Source of the DNA: Actinomycetota bacterium
GTDB taxonomy: Bacteria > Actinomycetota > Acidimicrobiia > Acidimicrobiales > JACDEA01
Direction of reading: 5' to 3'
NCBI GenBank assembly: GCA_013816725.1
Contig: JACDEA010000004.1
Coordinates: forward strand, 9,635 to 23,274
Length of the DNA stretch: 13,640 nucleotides
Shown: positions 1 to 6,531 of the stretch, piece after piece
How positions within the stretch are numbered: the first letter of the stretch is position 1
Layout of the letters: each line of letters opens with the position of its first letter
Position numbers and translations under genes: made by a program
Notes under the pieces: model-generated
Database searches by the model: none
Seen by the model: only the letters and a program-made list of their open reading frames with translations
Told to the model about the DNA's origin: nothing

Positions 1-374
1 TTGCCGGCCGCACCGAGATCAGGTGCGCTCCAGTCGACGGGGCCCTGAGCGCAGCGGAGACGTTCGGGCTGATCATCGCCGACCCTCCGTATCTACCGGC
101 CCGGGACGTCGATCGCTTTCCCGAGGATCCCATCACCGCGATTGACGGTGGCGAGGACGGACTGGTGTTGGTCAGGAGTTGCCTCGACGTCATTCGCCAT
201 CACTTAGCGCCGGGAGGTGCGTGTCTGCTCCAACTGGCCGGCCCTCGCCAAGTCGCCCGCGTGAGCACACTGGTCGACGACGAGTGGCCCACCCTGCGGG
301 TCGAGACTCATCGCGCCGTCGACCCCGAGCGCGCCGTTGCTCTTGTGCAGGCGCGTATGGACGCGGCTCTGTGA
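1..374 (+). CDS. HemK/PrmC-like class I SAM-dependent methyltransferase, C-terminal part
   Basis: The frame is open from the window edge (codons start at base 3) to TGA at 372-374, so the N-terminal SAM-binding region lies outside. At 78-95 the peptide reads ADPPYL, the (N/D)PPY active-site motif of methyltransferases that modify amide or amino nitrogens. It is followed by a GGEDGL stretch and then LAPGG with a downstream Gln, an order typical of the HemK/PrmC 'methyltransferase small' group (glutamine N5-methylation of release factors is the known role there). Asp rather than Asn in the motif and the divergent surroundings mean the substrate cannot be named; a DNA, RNA or small-molecule target is possible. 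It is convergent with the hydrolase at 427. Family call is fairly sure, function is not. Confidence 0.75.
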   Translation, partial: AGRTEIRCAPVDGALSAAETFGLIIADPPYLPARDVDRFPEDPITAIDGGEDGLVLVRSCLDVIRHHLAPGGACLLQLAGPRQVARVSTLVDDEWPTLRVETHRAVDPERAVALVQARMDAAL

Positions 375-426
375 CCTCACTTCTGGTCCGACGAACCGAT
401 CAACAGCAAGGTGGCGCCGGTCGAAC

Positions 427-1035
427 CTAAGGGGCGTTCTTGATCGCGTTCTTGATCGCGGCTCGCCCGCGGGCCGAGGTCACCAGGCCAAGGTGGGTCG
501 CGTCGACTTCGACGAGTTCTGTCGCATCCTCGTGACGCGCTTCGCCGTCCCTGACGATGCGGTCGCGCCGCGACCAGATCGCGGTCCATGGCACTTCGAC
601 CGCACGGCCTAGGTCGACGCGAAAGTCCGCGCAGCACTCGGCGGTCGCACAGTTCAATGCGATCCGGCTCGGCACGCGACGCAGCATCGACGCGACAAGC
701 GAGACTCCCCGGTGATTCGGAGGGCCGAGGCGGCGCGGCGTACCAACGGTGACCAGTCGTTCGACGCGATCCGCCCGCCGGGCGGCGACCACTCGCGCTA
801 GTTGGCCTCCTCGACTGTGTCCGACGAGTACAACCGGTCCGTCGACCCGATCGACCGCATCGAGAACCTTGCCCGCTTCAACCTCACCGCAACCCACCGT
901 CAGGTGGGTCCGCACAACGATGCCGGCGAGATCGCGTGCGAGTGGCGCCAACACGAACGATGGCACACCGAATCCACCGATTAACAACGGGGTCGCTCGC
1001 ATCTCGACAGCGTGCCGCACGACGGGCGTTTTCAT
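427..1035 (-). CDS. Small alpha/beta hydrolase (serine type)
   Basis: About 202 residues from the chosen ATG at 1033-1035. The fold is shown by an N-terminal LLIGGFG strand-turn (oxyanion region), the nucleophile elbow GHSRGG with Ser at residue 74, a candidate acid Asp at about 158 (SRRDRIV) and a catalytic His at about 181 (DATHLG). This resembles compact lipase/PGAP1-like esterases; substrate unknown. Starts are uncertain: an upstream ATG at 1134 has GAGG nearby but would leave only 32 bp to the divergent gene at 1167, and a further ATG at 1002 directly precedes the first beta strand. The C terminus carries a duplicated Ile-Lys-Asn-Ala unit caused by a 12-nt tandem repeat. No lid domain or signal peptide is visible. 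Confidence 0.72.
   Translation of the reverse strand: MKTPVVRHAVEMRATPLLIGGFGVPSFVLAPLARDLAGIVVRTHLTVGCGEVEAGKVLDAVDRVDGPVVLVGHSRGGQLARVVAARRADRVERLVTVGTPRRLGPPNHRGVSLVASMLRRVPSRIALNCATAECCADFRVDLGRAVEVPWTAIWSRRDRIVRDGEARHEDATELVEVDATHLGLVTSARGRAAIKNAIKNAP
434..460. repeat. 12-nt tandem duplication in the hydrolase 3' end
   Basis: The unit GCGTTCTTGATC occurs twice head to tail (434-445, 446-457) and continues with GCG. It is in frame and duplicates Ile-Lys-Asn-Ala close to the C terminus of the minus-strand hydrolase, so the frame survives any copy-number change. Confidence 0.9.
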
Positions 1036-1154
1036 GGAACCCGGGCGTCTTGCGAGCACTGTCAACACCCGGGCTATTGGTTCGGGACGACTCGATACCG
1101 TGCACGCAACGCGTGTCGTTGGGCCGAAGAACATCCTGCCTCGACCCCGGAACC

Positions 1155-1163
1155 GGAGAAGGA
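1155..1163 (+). promoter_or_regulatory. Ribosome binding site that sets the SDR start
   Basis: GGAGAAGGA ends three bases before the ATG at 1167. The open frame extends back to 936, but this site, together with the GASGYVGG motif beginning seven residues in, fixes the start at 1167. Confidence 0.7.
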
Positions 1164-1166
1164 CTG

Positions 1167-2594
1167 ATGAGAACCTTGGCAGTGGTAGGGGCCAGCGGGT
1201 ATGTCGGCGGGCGGCTGGTCACCTATCTCGCCGACCGGGGGCATTCGGTAGTGGCCCTGGGGCGACAGATCGACCGGCTCCCGTCGGCTGCGGAGCGTCG
1301 CCATGCCGATGTGGCCGATACGGCAGCCACGGTGCGCGCGTTGGCGGGTGTCGACACCGCGTACTACTTGGTGCACAGCATGGCGGTGCCCGGCGATTTC
1401 GCCGCGCGCGACCGTGCCCTAGCAGCATCCTTCGCCCGGGCTGCTGCTCAGGCCAACGTACGGCGAGTCGTATATTTGGGCGGCCTCGGCCACGGCGATC
1501 TGTCCGAACACCTGCGTAGTCGCCATGAAGTCGGCGACACGCTCAGATCGACCGGGGTCGACGTCGTCGAACTTCGAGCGGGCGTGATCATCGGCGCCGG
1601 CAGCATCTCGTTCGAAATGTTGCGCTACTTGACCGAACGGTTGCCGGTCATGGTGTGTCCCCGGTGGATCACGACCCGCATCCAGCCGATCGCCGAGGCT
1701 GATTTGCTAGGCTATCTGGAACAGGCGTCTCGCGTGCCGGTCGGTATCTACGAGATCGGCGGCGCGGAGGCGACGACCTACCGCGCCATGATCGCCTCGT
1801 ACGCCGCCGTACGCGGGCTGCACACCCGAAAAATTTTCGACGTGCCGATGCTGACGCCCGGACTGTCGGCCCGTTGGGTGGACCTGGTCACCCCCGTCGA
1901 CCGTCGGATCAGTCATTCGCTCATCGCGGGCTTGACCACCGAGGTCGTCGTCAAGAACCCCGAGGCAGCTGCCACGGCCTTCGACATCAACTGCGTCGGA
2001 GTAGCCGACGCGATACGCGCCGCCCTCGACGACCAGGCAGCGCGGGTGCCGCCGGCGCTGATGAGCTTCCAGACAGGTTTGCGCGACGGTGTTTACGCCA
2101 TGCGCTCCCACGCTCGGTTGGACGCCGCCGACGCCCATGGCGCGAGAGACGACCTCGGACGCTGCGGCGGTGACATCAGGTGGTACGGCCTGCCGTGGGC
2201 GTGGCGCCTCCGAATCTGGGCCGGTCGTCCATTCGGCGAACGCCTGAAGCTGCGGCGGGCACCTGAGGTGGCGCCAGGTGCCCGCGTGGACTGGTGGCGT
2301 GTCGAGCAAAAGGACACCGACACCCTCGTGCTCGGCACCATGGAATGGTTCTGCGGCGAAGCATGGCTCGGCTACCGCATCACCGACTCCAATCCACCAG
2401 AGGTCCAACAGGTCGGAGCGCTGCGACCCAAGGGGCTCCTTGGTCTCGTCTATTGGCGGACCCTATGGCCGGTCCATCTCGTCGTGTTCCATCTCATGTC
2501 CCGCCGGCGCGCCCGTCGCGCTTCTCTCCTCCGGCGAAAGACCGCAGGCATGGTGCCGCTGAAAACCCGAGTGCGACTCCGAGTTCTTGGGTAA
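1167..2594 (+). CDS. SDR-family NAD(P)-binding protein with C-terminal DUF2867 domain
   Basis: 475 residues. Residues 1-30 form an atypical/extended SDR Rossmann start, with GASGYVGG (8-15) as the dinucleotide-binding glycine loop and a YYLVHSM segment near residue 70, typical of the NmrA/YbjT-like group. The C-terminal third, rich in Trp and Gly (for example RWYGLPWAWRLRIWAG, GTMEWFCGEAWLGY and a final LVYWRTLWPVHLVVFHLM), matches DUF2867, which in actinobacteria and proteobacteria is commonly fused to this SDR type; its role is unknown. There is no classical YxxxK pair obvious at the usual place, so it may sense or bind NAD(P)H rather than act as a dehydrogenase. The next gene starts 12 bp downstream, implying cotranscription. 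The hydrophobic C-terminal segment may associate with membrane. Confidence 0.85.
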   Translation: MRTLAVVGASGYVGGRLVTYLADRGHSVVALGRQIDRLPSAAERRHADVADTAATVRALAGVDTAYYLVHSMAVPGDFAARDRALAASFARAAAQANVRRVVYLGGLGHGDLSEHLRSRHEVGDTLRSTGVDVVELRAGVIIGAGSISFEMLRYLTERLPVMVCPRWITTRIQPIAEADLLGYLEQASRVPVGIYEIGGAEATTYRAMIASYAAVRGLHTRKIFDVPMLTPGLSARWVDLVTPVDRRISHSLIAGLTTEVVVKNPEAAATAFDINCVGVADAIRAALDDQAARVPPALMSFQTGLRDGVYAMRSHARLDAADAHGARDDLGRCGGDIRWYGLPWAWRLRIWAGRPFGERLKLRRAPEVAPGARVDWWRVEQKDTDTLVLGTMEWFCGEAWLGYRITDSNPPEVQQVGALRPKGLLGLVYWRTLWPVHLVVFHLMSRRRARRASLLRRKTAGMVPLKTRVRLRVLG

Positions 2595-2606
2595 AGCGCC
2601 GGCACG

Positions 2607-3554
2607 GTGGAAACCAACGGCCCCAGCCTCACCCGATGCCTTCTCGCCGGCCTAAAGACCGGCAACCTCGAGTCGCTCGCCGACGCGCGGCCTGTTGACG
2701 ACCTGGACGCGATGAGCGCCTTGCACGAGATCTACGACCTATGGATCGCGCCCATCGAGTCCCTTCACGGCGCGGAACGGCTGCAGAACCATCCCGCCCT
2801 GGCCGCATTGAAGTGGCGCCTGGAAGAGCGGTTCGTCGCGACCCTCGACGGCTGGGTCTCCAGCTTCGGCCCCGCGCCCGTCGACGTCGGCGAGGCAATG
2901 CGACGAATCGCCCGGCGATCCGACGACGGCATCTACGACTGGCTGGCCACGTCGGCCGACTGGGAACAGCTCGTCGCATTTCTCGCGATCGAGGGCGGTC
3001 CCGATGGCGGGTTCGATGACATGGTGGCGTTATGCCAGGTCGGCATCCGAGGCCCCGCCAAGGTGGTTTTCGGTGCCAACTATTGGGACGAGATGGGTCA
3101 AGGGGACCCGACCGCGGTCCACACGTCCATGCACGAACGCCTCGTTGCCGCGATCGACATGCCGGTGATCGCCCGGTCGGAGCTACCGCTCAGCGCGCTG
3201 TATCGAACGGGTCTGAACGGTCTGCTTGCGACCAACCGCTGGCTACAGCCCGAGATGATCGGCGCGCTGGGCCTGCTCGAGTTGCAAGCGGGGCCGCGGT
3301 GCCGACGTGTCCTGCGCGCTCTCGAACGGCTCGGTGCGCCCGCCGACGCGTTCCCGTTCTACGAGGAACACGCAGTCACCGACCCAATGCATGGCAAGGC
3401 GTGGCTCGACGACGCGGTACAGCCGTTGATCGAGGCGAACCCGGCATGGGCCAACCGCATCGTGCGGGGCGCGCAGTGGCGCTCTGAGGCCAACGGGCGG
3501 CTTTTTGCCGAACTCAACACCCTGCTCGATCGCCGCATCCTGCTCTCGGCGTAA
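2607..3554 (+). CDS. Iron-containing redox enzyme family protein (heme-oxygenase-like fold)
   Basis: 315 residues from a GTG start with no strong Shine-Dalgarno, 12 bp after the SDR stop. The C-terminal two thirds show the acidic/His pattern of heme-oxygenase-like di-iron oxidases (HDO, 'Haem_oxygenas_2'): Glu129 in FLAIEGG, the segment around 159-177 (NYWDEMGQGDP then HTSMH), and FYEEHAVTDPMHGKAW at 251-266 with Glu254, His255, Asp259 and His262. Known members (UndA, BesC and SznF types) use iron and O2 for oxidative C-C or N-oxidation chemistry. Residues 1-110 have no recognised domain, so the protein is longer than the minimal fold. It pairs with the SDR-DUF2867 gene, suggesting one oxidative modification step plus a nucleotide-dependent partner; the substrate is unknown. 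It is convergent with the GAF-ANTAR gene, with only four bases between the stops. Confidence 0.72.
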   Translation: METNGPSLTRCLLAGLKTGNLESLADARPVDDLDAMSALHEIYDLWIAPIESLHGAERLQNHPALAALKWRLEERFVATLDGWVSSFGPAPVDVGEAMRRIARRSDDGIYDWLATSADWEQLVAFLAIEGGPDGGFDDMVALCQVGIRGPAKVVFGANYWDEMGQGDPTAVHTSMHERLVAAIDMPVIARSELPLSALYRTGLNGLLATNRWLQPEMIGALGLLELQAGPRCRRVLRALERLGAPADAFPFYEEHAVTDPMHGKAWLDDAVQPLIEANPAWANRIVRGAQWRSEANGRLFAELNTLLDRRILLSA

Positions 3555-3558
3555 CGGG

Positions 3559-4305
3559 CTAGGTGTCGGTCGCCTCTTCCGGCGCTGGGGCAACGAGTGA
3601 TGAAGCCGGCACCGTCCCGGCGATGACGGCTTCCGCCAGGTCCGCCAGTCGGAGGTTGTTGTTTCGCGCATGGGAACGCAGGGTGGTGAACGCCTGCTCC
3701 ATGTCGACGTCGAGCCGTTCCGAGACCATGCCCTTGGCCTGTTCGATGATGATGCGGCTGTTCAGGGCCCGGTTGAGCTGCTCGTTGATCGTCTGCGCTT
3801 CTTGGGCGGCGCGGTGTTGAAGTATCGCGATGGTGGCGACGTCGGCGAACGCTTGCGCGACGTGCACGTCTGCGTCGGTCATTTCGCCGGCGTCGCTGCG
3901 GAACAGGTTCAGAGCGCCGATAACTGATCCGCGGAGGCGCATGGGAAGCGCGTGGACCGAGTGGAAGCCAGCGTCGAGGGCTTCGGCTGCGAAGCGAGGC
4001 CACCGGCCGTTGACCGCCTGCAGGTCCTGGTTCACGATCCGCTCGCCCGTGCGATAGGCGTCGAGACACGGGCCTTCCTGGGATTGGATCTCGAACAACT
4101 CGAGGACTCGCATCGCTTCACTCGAGGAGGCCATGACCCGCAGGTCGCCCTGCGGTGCGGCAAGCATCAGACCCGCGGTGTCGGCATCGAGAACCTCGAC
4201 GCAACGGTCGGAGAGCAGGGTGAGGAGCTCCACCACGTCGAAGTCGTCGACGAGGGTGTCGGCCAGCTCGACCAGCGTCCTGGCAAGAAGCGCTTCTCTC
4301 GGCAT
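3559..4305 (-). CDS. GAF and ANTAR domain-containing antitermination regulator (copy 1)
   Basis: About 248 residues. Residues ~20-160 form a GAF sensor domain (LSDRCVEVLDADTAGLML, EGPCLDAYRTGE, ALPMRLRGSVIGALNLF). Then comes a helical linker (QHRAAQEAQTINEQLNRAL) and a C-terminal ANTAR domain (IIIEQAKGMVSERLDVDMEQAFTTLR, with the conserved Ala-x-Gly-Met). ANTAR domains bind paired hairpins in nascent RNA and relieve termination; GAF probably senses a small ligand or redox state. I start it at the second Met (4303-4305), which has GGAG at 4311-4314 five bases upstream and gives the typical MxREALLARTxVELADTLVDDFD opening. An ATG at 4323 would add six residues. It lies 112 bp downstream of the second GAF-ANTAR gene, separated by a perfect palindrome and a possible promoter of its own. 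Confidence 0.92.
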   Translation of the reverse strand: MPREALLARTLVELADTLVDDFDVVELLTLLSDRCVEVLDADTAGLMLAAPQGDLRVMASSSEAMRVLELFEIQSQEGPCLDAYRTGERIVNQDLQAVNGRWPRFAAEALDAGFHSVHALPMRLRGSVIGALNLFRSDAGEMTDADVHVAQAFADVATIAILQHRAAQEAQTINEQLNRALNSRIIIEQAKGMVSERLDVDMEQAFTTLRSHARNNNLRLADLAEAVIAGTVPASSLVAPAPEEATDT

Positions 4306-4371
4306 CGGATCTCCAATCAGCATGGGCTCACGGATCCCCGCTTGGACACGACGAAGCCGTGCGTTCTGCTA

Positions 4372-4377
4372 ATAGTA
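4372..4377 (-). promoter_or_regulatory. Possible -10 element for GAF-ANTAR copy 1
   Basis: On the minus strand this reads TACTAT, a good TANNNT-type -10 hexamer in an otherwise GC-rich gap, 66 bp before the chosen start. The palindrome at 4384-4403 lies in the -35/spacer region, so a bound regulator could block it. No clear -35 hexamer is visible. Confidence 0.35.
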
Positions 4378-4383
4378 CGACGG

Positions 4384-4403
4384 CCGACGGGTCGACCCGT
4401 CGG
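4384..4403. promoter_or_regulatory. Perfect 20-bp palindrome (operator or RNA hairpin)
   Basis: CCGACGGGTC is followed directly by its exact reverse complement. As DNA it is a symmetric dyad suited to a dimeric repressor; as RNA it would fold to an 8-bp stem with a TCGA tetraloop. It starts 14 bases from the stop of GAF-ANTAR copy 2 and ends upstream of copy 1, with no T-run on either side, so an intrinsic terminator is not the obvious reading. Confidence 0.6.
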
Positions 4404-4417
4404 TGCGGCGTGGCTGG

Positions 4418-5143
4418 TCATGGCGCGGGGTCATCCTCTCCACTACGCGTGTCGAACCGCAGCTGCTTCGCCACGACCTCGCGCGCGACCTCGACGAGGG
4501 CGCGGTCGTTCCCGAAGGCGTAGGCCCGCAGCCGGACCAGCGCTGTCGTCACGGAGACGTCGAGCTGGGCGGCGACCATCCCGGAGGCCTGATGGACGAC
4601 GTACTGGAAGTCGGCGCGTGCCTCGAGCTCGGATGCCACCTGCCCGTCGGGGGCGCCGGCCTGCATGACGAGAACCGCCTGCCCCGCGATCGCCGCCATC
4701 AGGAGTGCGTCGGCGTGCTGGCCGTTCGTTAGAGAGCGCGGCTCGTCGCAGTAGAGGTTGAGGGCGCCCAGGCGTACCGCACCAACTTGCAGCGGGAAGC
4801 CGAAAACGGCGCGGGCGCCGGCGGCGACGGCAGGGGGTGTGAAGGCCATCCAACGAATCGAGCCAGGGGCTGCGAGATCGGGCTCCGCCACCGGTCGGTC
4901 CAGGCGGCACGCGTCAACGCAAGGACCTTCGCCGAGGTCGTATTGCAGGCGCTCGATAAGGGCGCTCACATCGTCGGTCGAGCAGATCGAGCCGCGCTGC
5001 GTATCGCCGGACATGAGCATGATGCCGGCACCAGAGGCGCCGGTGATTTCGACGGTGACGTCGCACAGGCGCTTGGTGTCCAGGTCACCGCCCGCGGCCT
5101 GCAGCTGGTCGAGGATGGCCAGGCGGCGCGAGCCGTCTCTCAC
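4418..5143 (-). CDS. GAF and ANTAR domain-containing regulator (copy 2)
   Basis: 241 residues from GTG at 5141-5143. A GAF domain covers about residues 20-165 (TVEITGASGAGIMLMSGD, LGEGPCVDACRLDRPV, FPLQVGAVRLGALNLY), and an ANTAR domain covers about 180-230 (QYVVHQASGMVAAQLDVSVTTALVRLRAYAF). Domain order and length match copy 1, but identity is visibly low, so this is an old paralogue rather than a recent duplication. The Shine-Dalgarno is weak, and no upstream in-frame start was evident before a stop. Expected role: RNA-binding antitermination controlled by a GAF ligand; the target operon is not identifiable. The promoter must lie in the divergent region shared with the STAS gene. Confidence 0.9.
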   Translation of the reverse strand: MRDGSRRLAILDQLQAAGGDLDTKRLCDVTVEITGASGAGIMLMSGDTQRGSICSTDDVSALIERLQYDLGEGPCVDACRLDRPVAEPDLAAPGSIRWMAFTPPAVAAGARAVFGFPLQVGAVRLGALNLYCDEPRSLTNGQHADALLMAAIAGQAVLVMQAGAPDGQVASELEARADFQYVVHQASGMVAAQLDVSVTTALVRLRAYAFGNDRALVEVAREVVAKQLRFDTRSGEDDPAP

Positions 5144-5512
5144 GGTCCGGCGCCAGTCACGGCCGACGCGGCGACGGGTCCCGTACAGTCGGGAGATTCG
5201 GTGAGCGTCATCGCTGCTCCTGGCCTGTCGACGAATGTCGCGCTACCAAGGTCTGGAGCACCGCTCCCTGAACCGGTTCTCCCGGCGTGACACGTCAGGG
5301 CTCTTGTCGTGTCAAGGCGAGAGTACACCGGCCGGCCCGCAGTGATGCGTGGCGCACCGGCGCGATCGGAGCAGTGGTACCGTACGCAGCGGCACGGGAG
5401 TTTTCCCGAACCGTGTTGGGCTCTGCCGCTCACGCGGCACCGCCCGGGAGGCGTTGCTCCGGACCCTGGTAGCGCACACAGCGCTCGCGTTTGAATCCAG
5501 GGAAGGCATCCG
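5144..5512. promoter_or_regulatory. 369-bp divergent control region between GAF-ANTAR copy 2 and STAS gene
   Basis: No convincing gene lies here. It holds several symmetric elements: the 10-bp palindrome GAACCGGTTC (5270-5279), a 7-bp inverted repeat TGACACG/CGTGTCA with a 13-nt spacer (5288-5314), and a short perfect hairpin CGGGA-GTTT-TCCCG (5395-5408) enclosed by CACGG/CCGTG. The block GTTT-N14-GGGCTC at about 5400-5423 loosely recalls the GTTT...GGGTAT promoters of general-stress sigma factors but is imperfect. The long leader is compatible with RNA-level control by ANTAR proteins, although I did not find a clear pair of A-x-x-G hexaloops. Confidence 0.4.
5288..5314. repeat. 7-bp inverted repeat TGACACG-N13-CGTGTCA
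   Basis: The arms are perfectly complementary. It may be an operator for the divergent promoters or a leader stem-loop. Confidence 0.6.
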
Positions 5513-5875
5513 ATGACGCTCTCCGAGGTCGCGCAAACCACCGTGAGCGCCGACGCATTGGTCGCGTCGGTGACAGACGACGACACGGCCGCGGTCGTCA
5601 CCCTCTGCGGCGAGGCTGATCTGTTCACCCTTCCCGTCGTCATCGACGTCCTCGTCCGCGTCATCGCTGAGTCCGACGGACCGGTGATCGTCGACCTCGC
5701 CCAGACCGAGTTCATCGACACCGGTACCGTGCGTGCTCTCGCACGCGCCTCGTGGCTTCTCGATGGTTACGGGCGAACCCTCACGCTGCGCTCGCCGTCG
5801 AAACTCGCGGTCCGGGTTTTCACGCTGCTCGGCCTCTGCGACCTGATCGAACCCGGCCCGAACCAGGCCGAATGA
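5513..5875 (+). CDS. STAS-domain protein, anti-sigma factor antagonist-like
   Basis: 120 residues, the usual size of SpoIIAA/RsbV-type proteins. The central strand-helix pattern is clear: CGEADLFTLPVVIDVLVRVI (32-51), VIVDLAQTEFIDTGTVRAL (58-76), then GYGRTLTLRSPSKLAVRVFTLLGLCDLIE. In this family an unphosphorylated antagonist binds an anti-sigma kinase and frees a sigma factor. The usual D-S-S-G phosphoacceptor site reads Asp69-Thr70-Gly71-Thr72 here, so the normal Ser position is Gly; Thr70 could substitute, or the protein may not be phospho-regulated. A GGGAAGG site precedes the ATG. The sigma-like gene follows 39 bp downstream, so the two probably form one transcript. No RsbW-type kinase gene is in the window. 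Confidence 0.85.
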   Translation: MTLSEVAQTTVSADALVASVTDDDTAAVVTLCGEADLFTLPVVIDVLVRVIAESDGPVIVDLAQTEFIDTGTVRALARASWLLDGYGRTLTLRSPSKLAVRVFTLLGLCDLIEPGPNQAE

Positions 5876-5914
5876 TCCCCGGTCTGCTGTTCGTCCCAGG
5901 AGTCGGGCGATCCA

Positions 5915-6232
5915 ATGACTGACGAAGGCGCCCGAAGCGACGCCCAACTGGTCACCGCCATCGCTCGCGGCGATGGTTCCGCCCTGGCCGAGACCTACAC
6001 GCGCCACGCCGCCGTCCTCCACTGCCTCGCCCGCCAGTTGTGCGCTACCGACGTCGCAGACGGCATCGTGGCGGACGTGTTCCTCCTGCTCTGGCGACAA
6101 CCCGAGACTCTCGTTTCGTCAGGTGGGCTGCGGCCCTCCCTGACCATGCACACGCACAGCCGCTGCGTCGACCAGCTTCGGCGCGACTCGTCGCGTAGCG
6201 AAATGGTCGCCGGACATGACGGAGCAGGTTGA
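5915..6232 (+). CDS. ECF-type sigma factor, region 2 part (frame ends before region 4)
   Basis: 105 residues. After an acidic N terminus, the region-2 pattern is present: DAQLVTAIARGDGSALAETYTRHA, then VADGIVADVFLLLWRQPE (core-binding and -10 helix) and HSRCVDQLRRDSSR at the end of region 2. The frame then stops at 6230-6232, whereas a normal ECF factor continues through a short linker into region 4. Region 4 is encoded immediately after, in another frame, starting at an ATG that overlaps this stop. Together they have the length of a complete ECF factor (about 183 residues). CAGGAG lies about 13 bases before the start. A frameshift (mutation or sequence error) is the simplest reading; a genuine two-subunit sigma is the alternative. 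Confidence 0.75.
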   Translation: MTDEGARSDAQLVTAIARGDGSALAETYTRHAAVLHCLARQLCATDVADGIVADVFLLLWRQPETLVSSGGLRPSLTMHTHSRCVDQLRRDSSRSEMVAGHDGAG

Positions 6233-6467
6233 AACCCCCGGGTTCCTGGCGGAGCTTCCGGCCCCCGAGCGTGACGCCGTCGCTTTGGCGTGCTTCGGCG
6301 GCTTCTCGTACCACAAGATCGCCAATCATCTTCATCAAGCGGAGGACGCTGTCAAACGTCAGATTCGCGACGGACTGCACCGGCTCGGAGCCGCCTTCGC
6401 GGCGGCGCCCGCACCGTCGGCGCCCGTGACCGCCGACAGCCGGCAGTCGCTTCCAAACCGTCGGTAG
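6216..6467 (+). CDS. ECF-type sigma factor, region 4 part (separate frame)
   Basis: 83 residues. Residues ~9-58 are a clean sigma-70 region 4 helix-turn-helix: FLAELPAPERDAVALACFGGFSYHKIANHLHQAEDAVKRQIRDGLHRLGAAF, matching the LP-x-x-R...A...F-GG-x-S/T-Y-x-x-I-A...VK-x-x-I-R-x-GL-x-x-L pattern. The tail is Ala/Pro rich. The ATG at 6216 overlaps the preceding region-2 frame by 17 bp and has no evident Shine-Dalgarno, so independent translation would rely on coupling. The junction is a +1 shift relative to region 2. It could be the second half of a disrupted gene or the DNA-binding subunit of a split sigma factor. Confidence 0.7.
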   Translation: MTEQVETPGFLAELPAPERDAVALACFGGFSYHKIANHLHQAEDAVKRQIRDGLHRLGAAFAAAPAPSAPVTADSRQSLPNRR

Positions 6468-6469
6468 GC

Positions 6470-6485
6470 GTCGTCCTAAGACGAC
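6470..6485. terminator. Short hairpin between convergent genes
   Basis: GTCGTC-CTAA-GACGAC is a perfect 6-bp stem with a 4-nt loop, just after the sigma region-4 stop and before the stop of the minus-strand flavin reductase. There is no T-run, so termination is only suggested by position. Confidence 0.35.
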
Positions 6486-6531
6486 CGCGACGCGCGTGGC
6501 GCCCACCGGTCGCCGGATGCGCATCGACGAG

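Noticed and set aside
1707..2408. 233-residue minus-strand frame
   Set aside because: Antisense to the SDR-DUF2867 gene with no motif of its own.
4384..4403. Palindrome read as an intrinsic terminator of GAF-ANTAR copy 2
   Set aside because: There is no T-run on either strand after the stem, and it sits beside a promoter-like hexamer, so an operator or RNA element is equally or more likely.
5312..6100. 262-residue minus-strand open frame
   Set aside because: It lies antisense to the STAS and sigma region-2 genes, has no recognisable domain, and its length follows from high GC.
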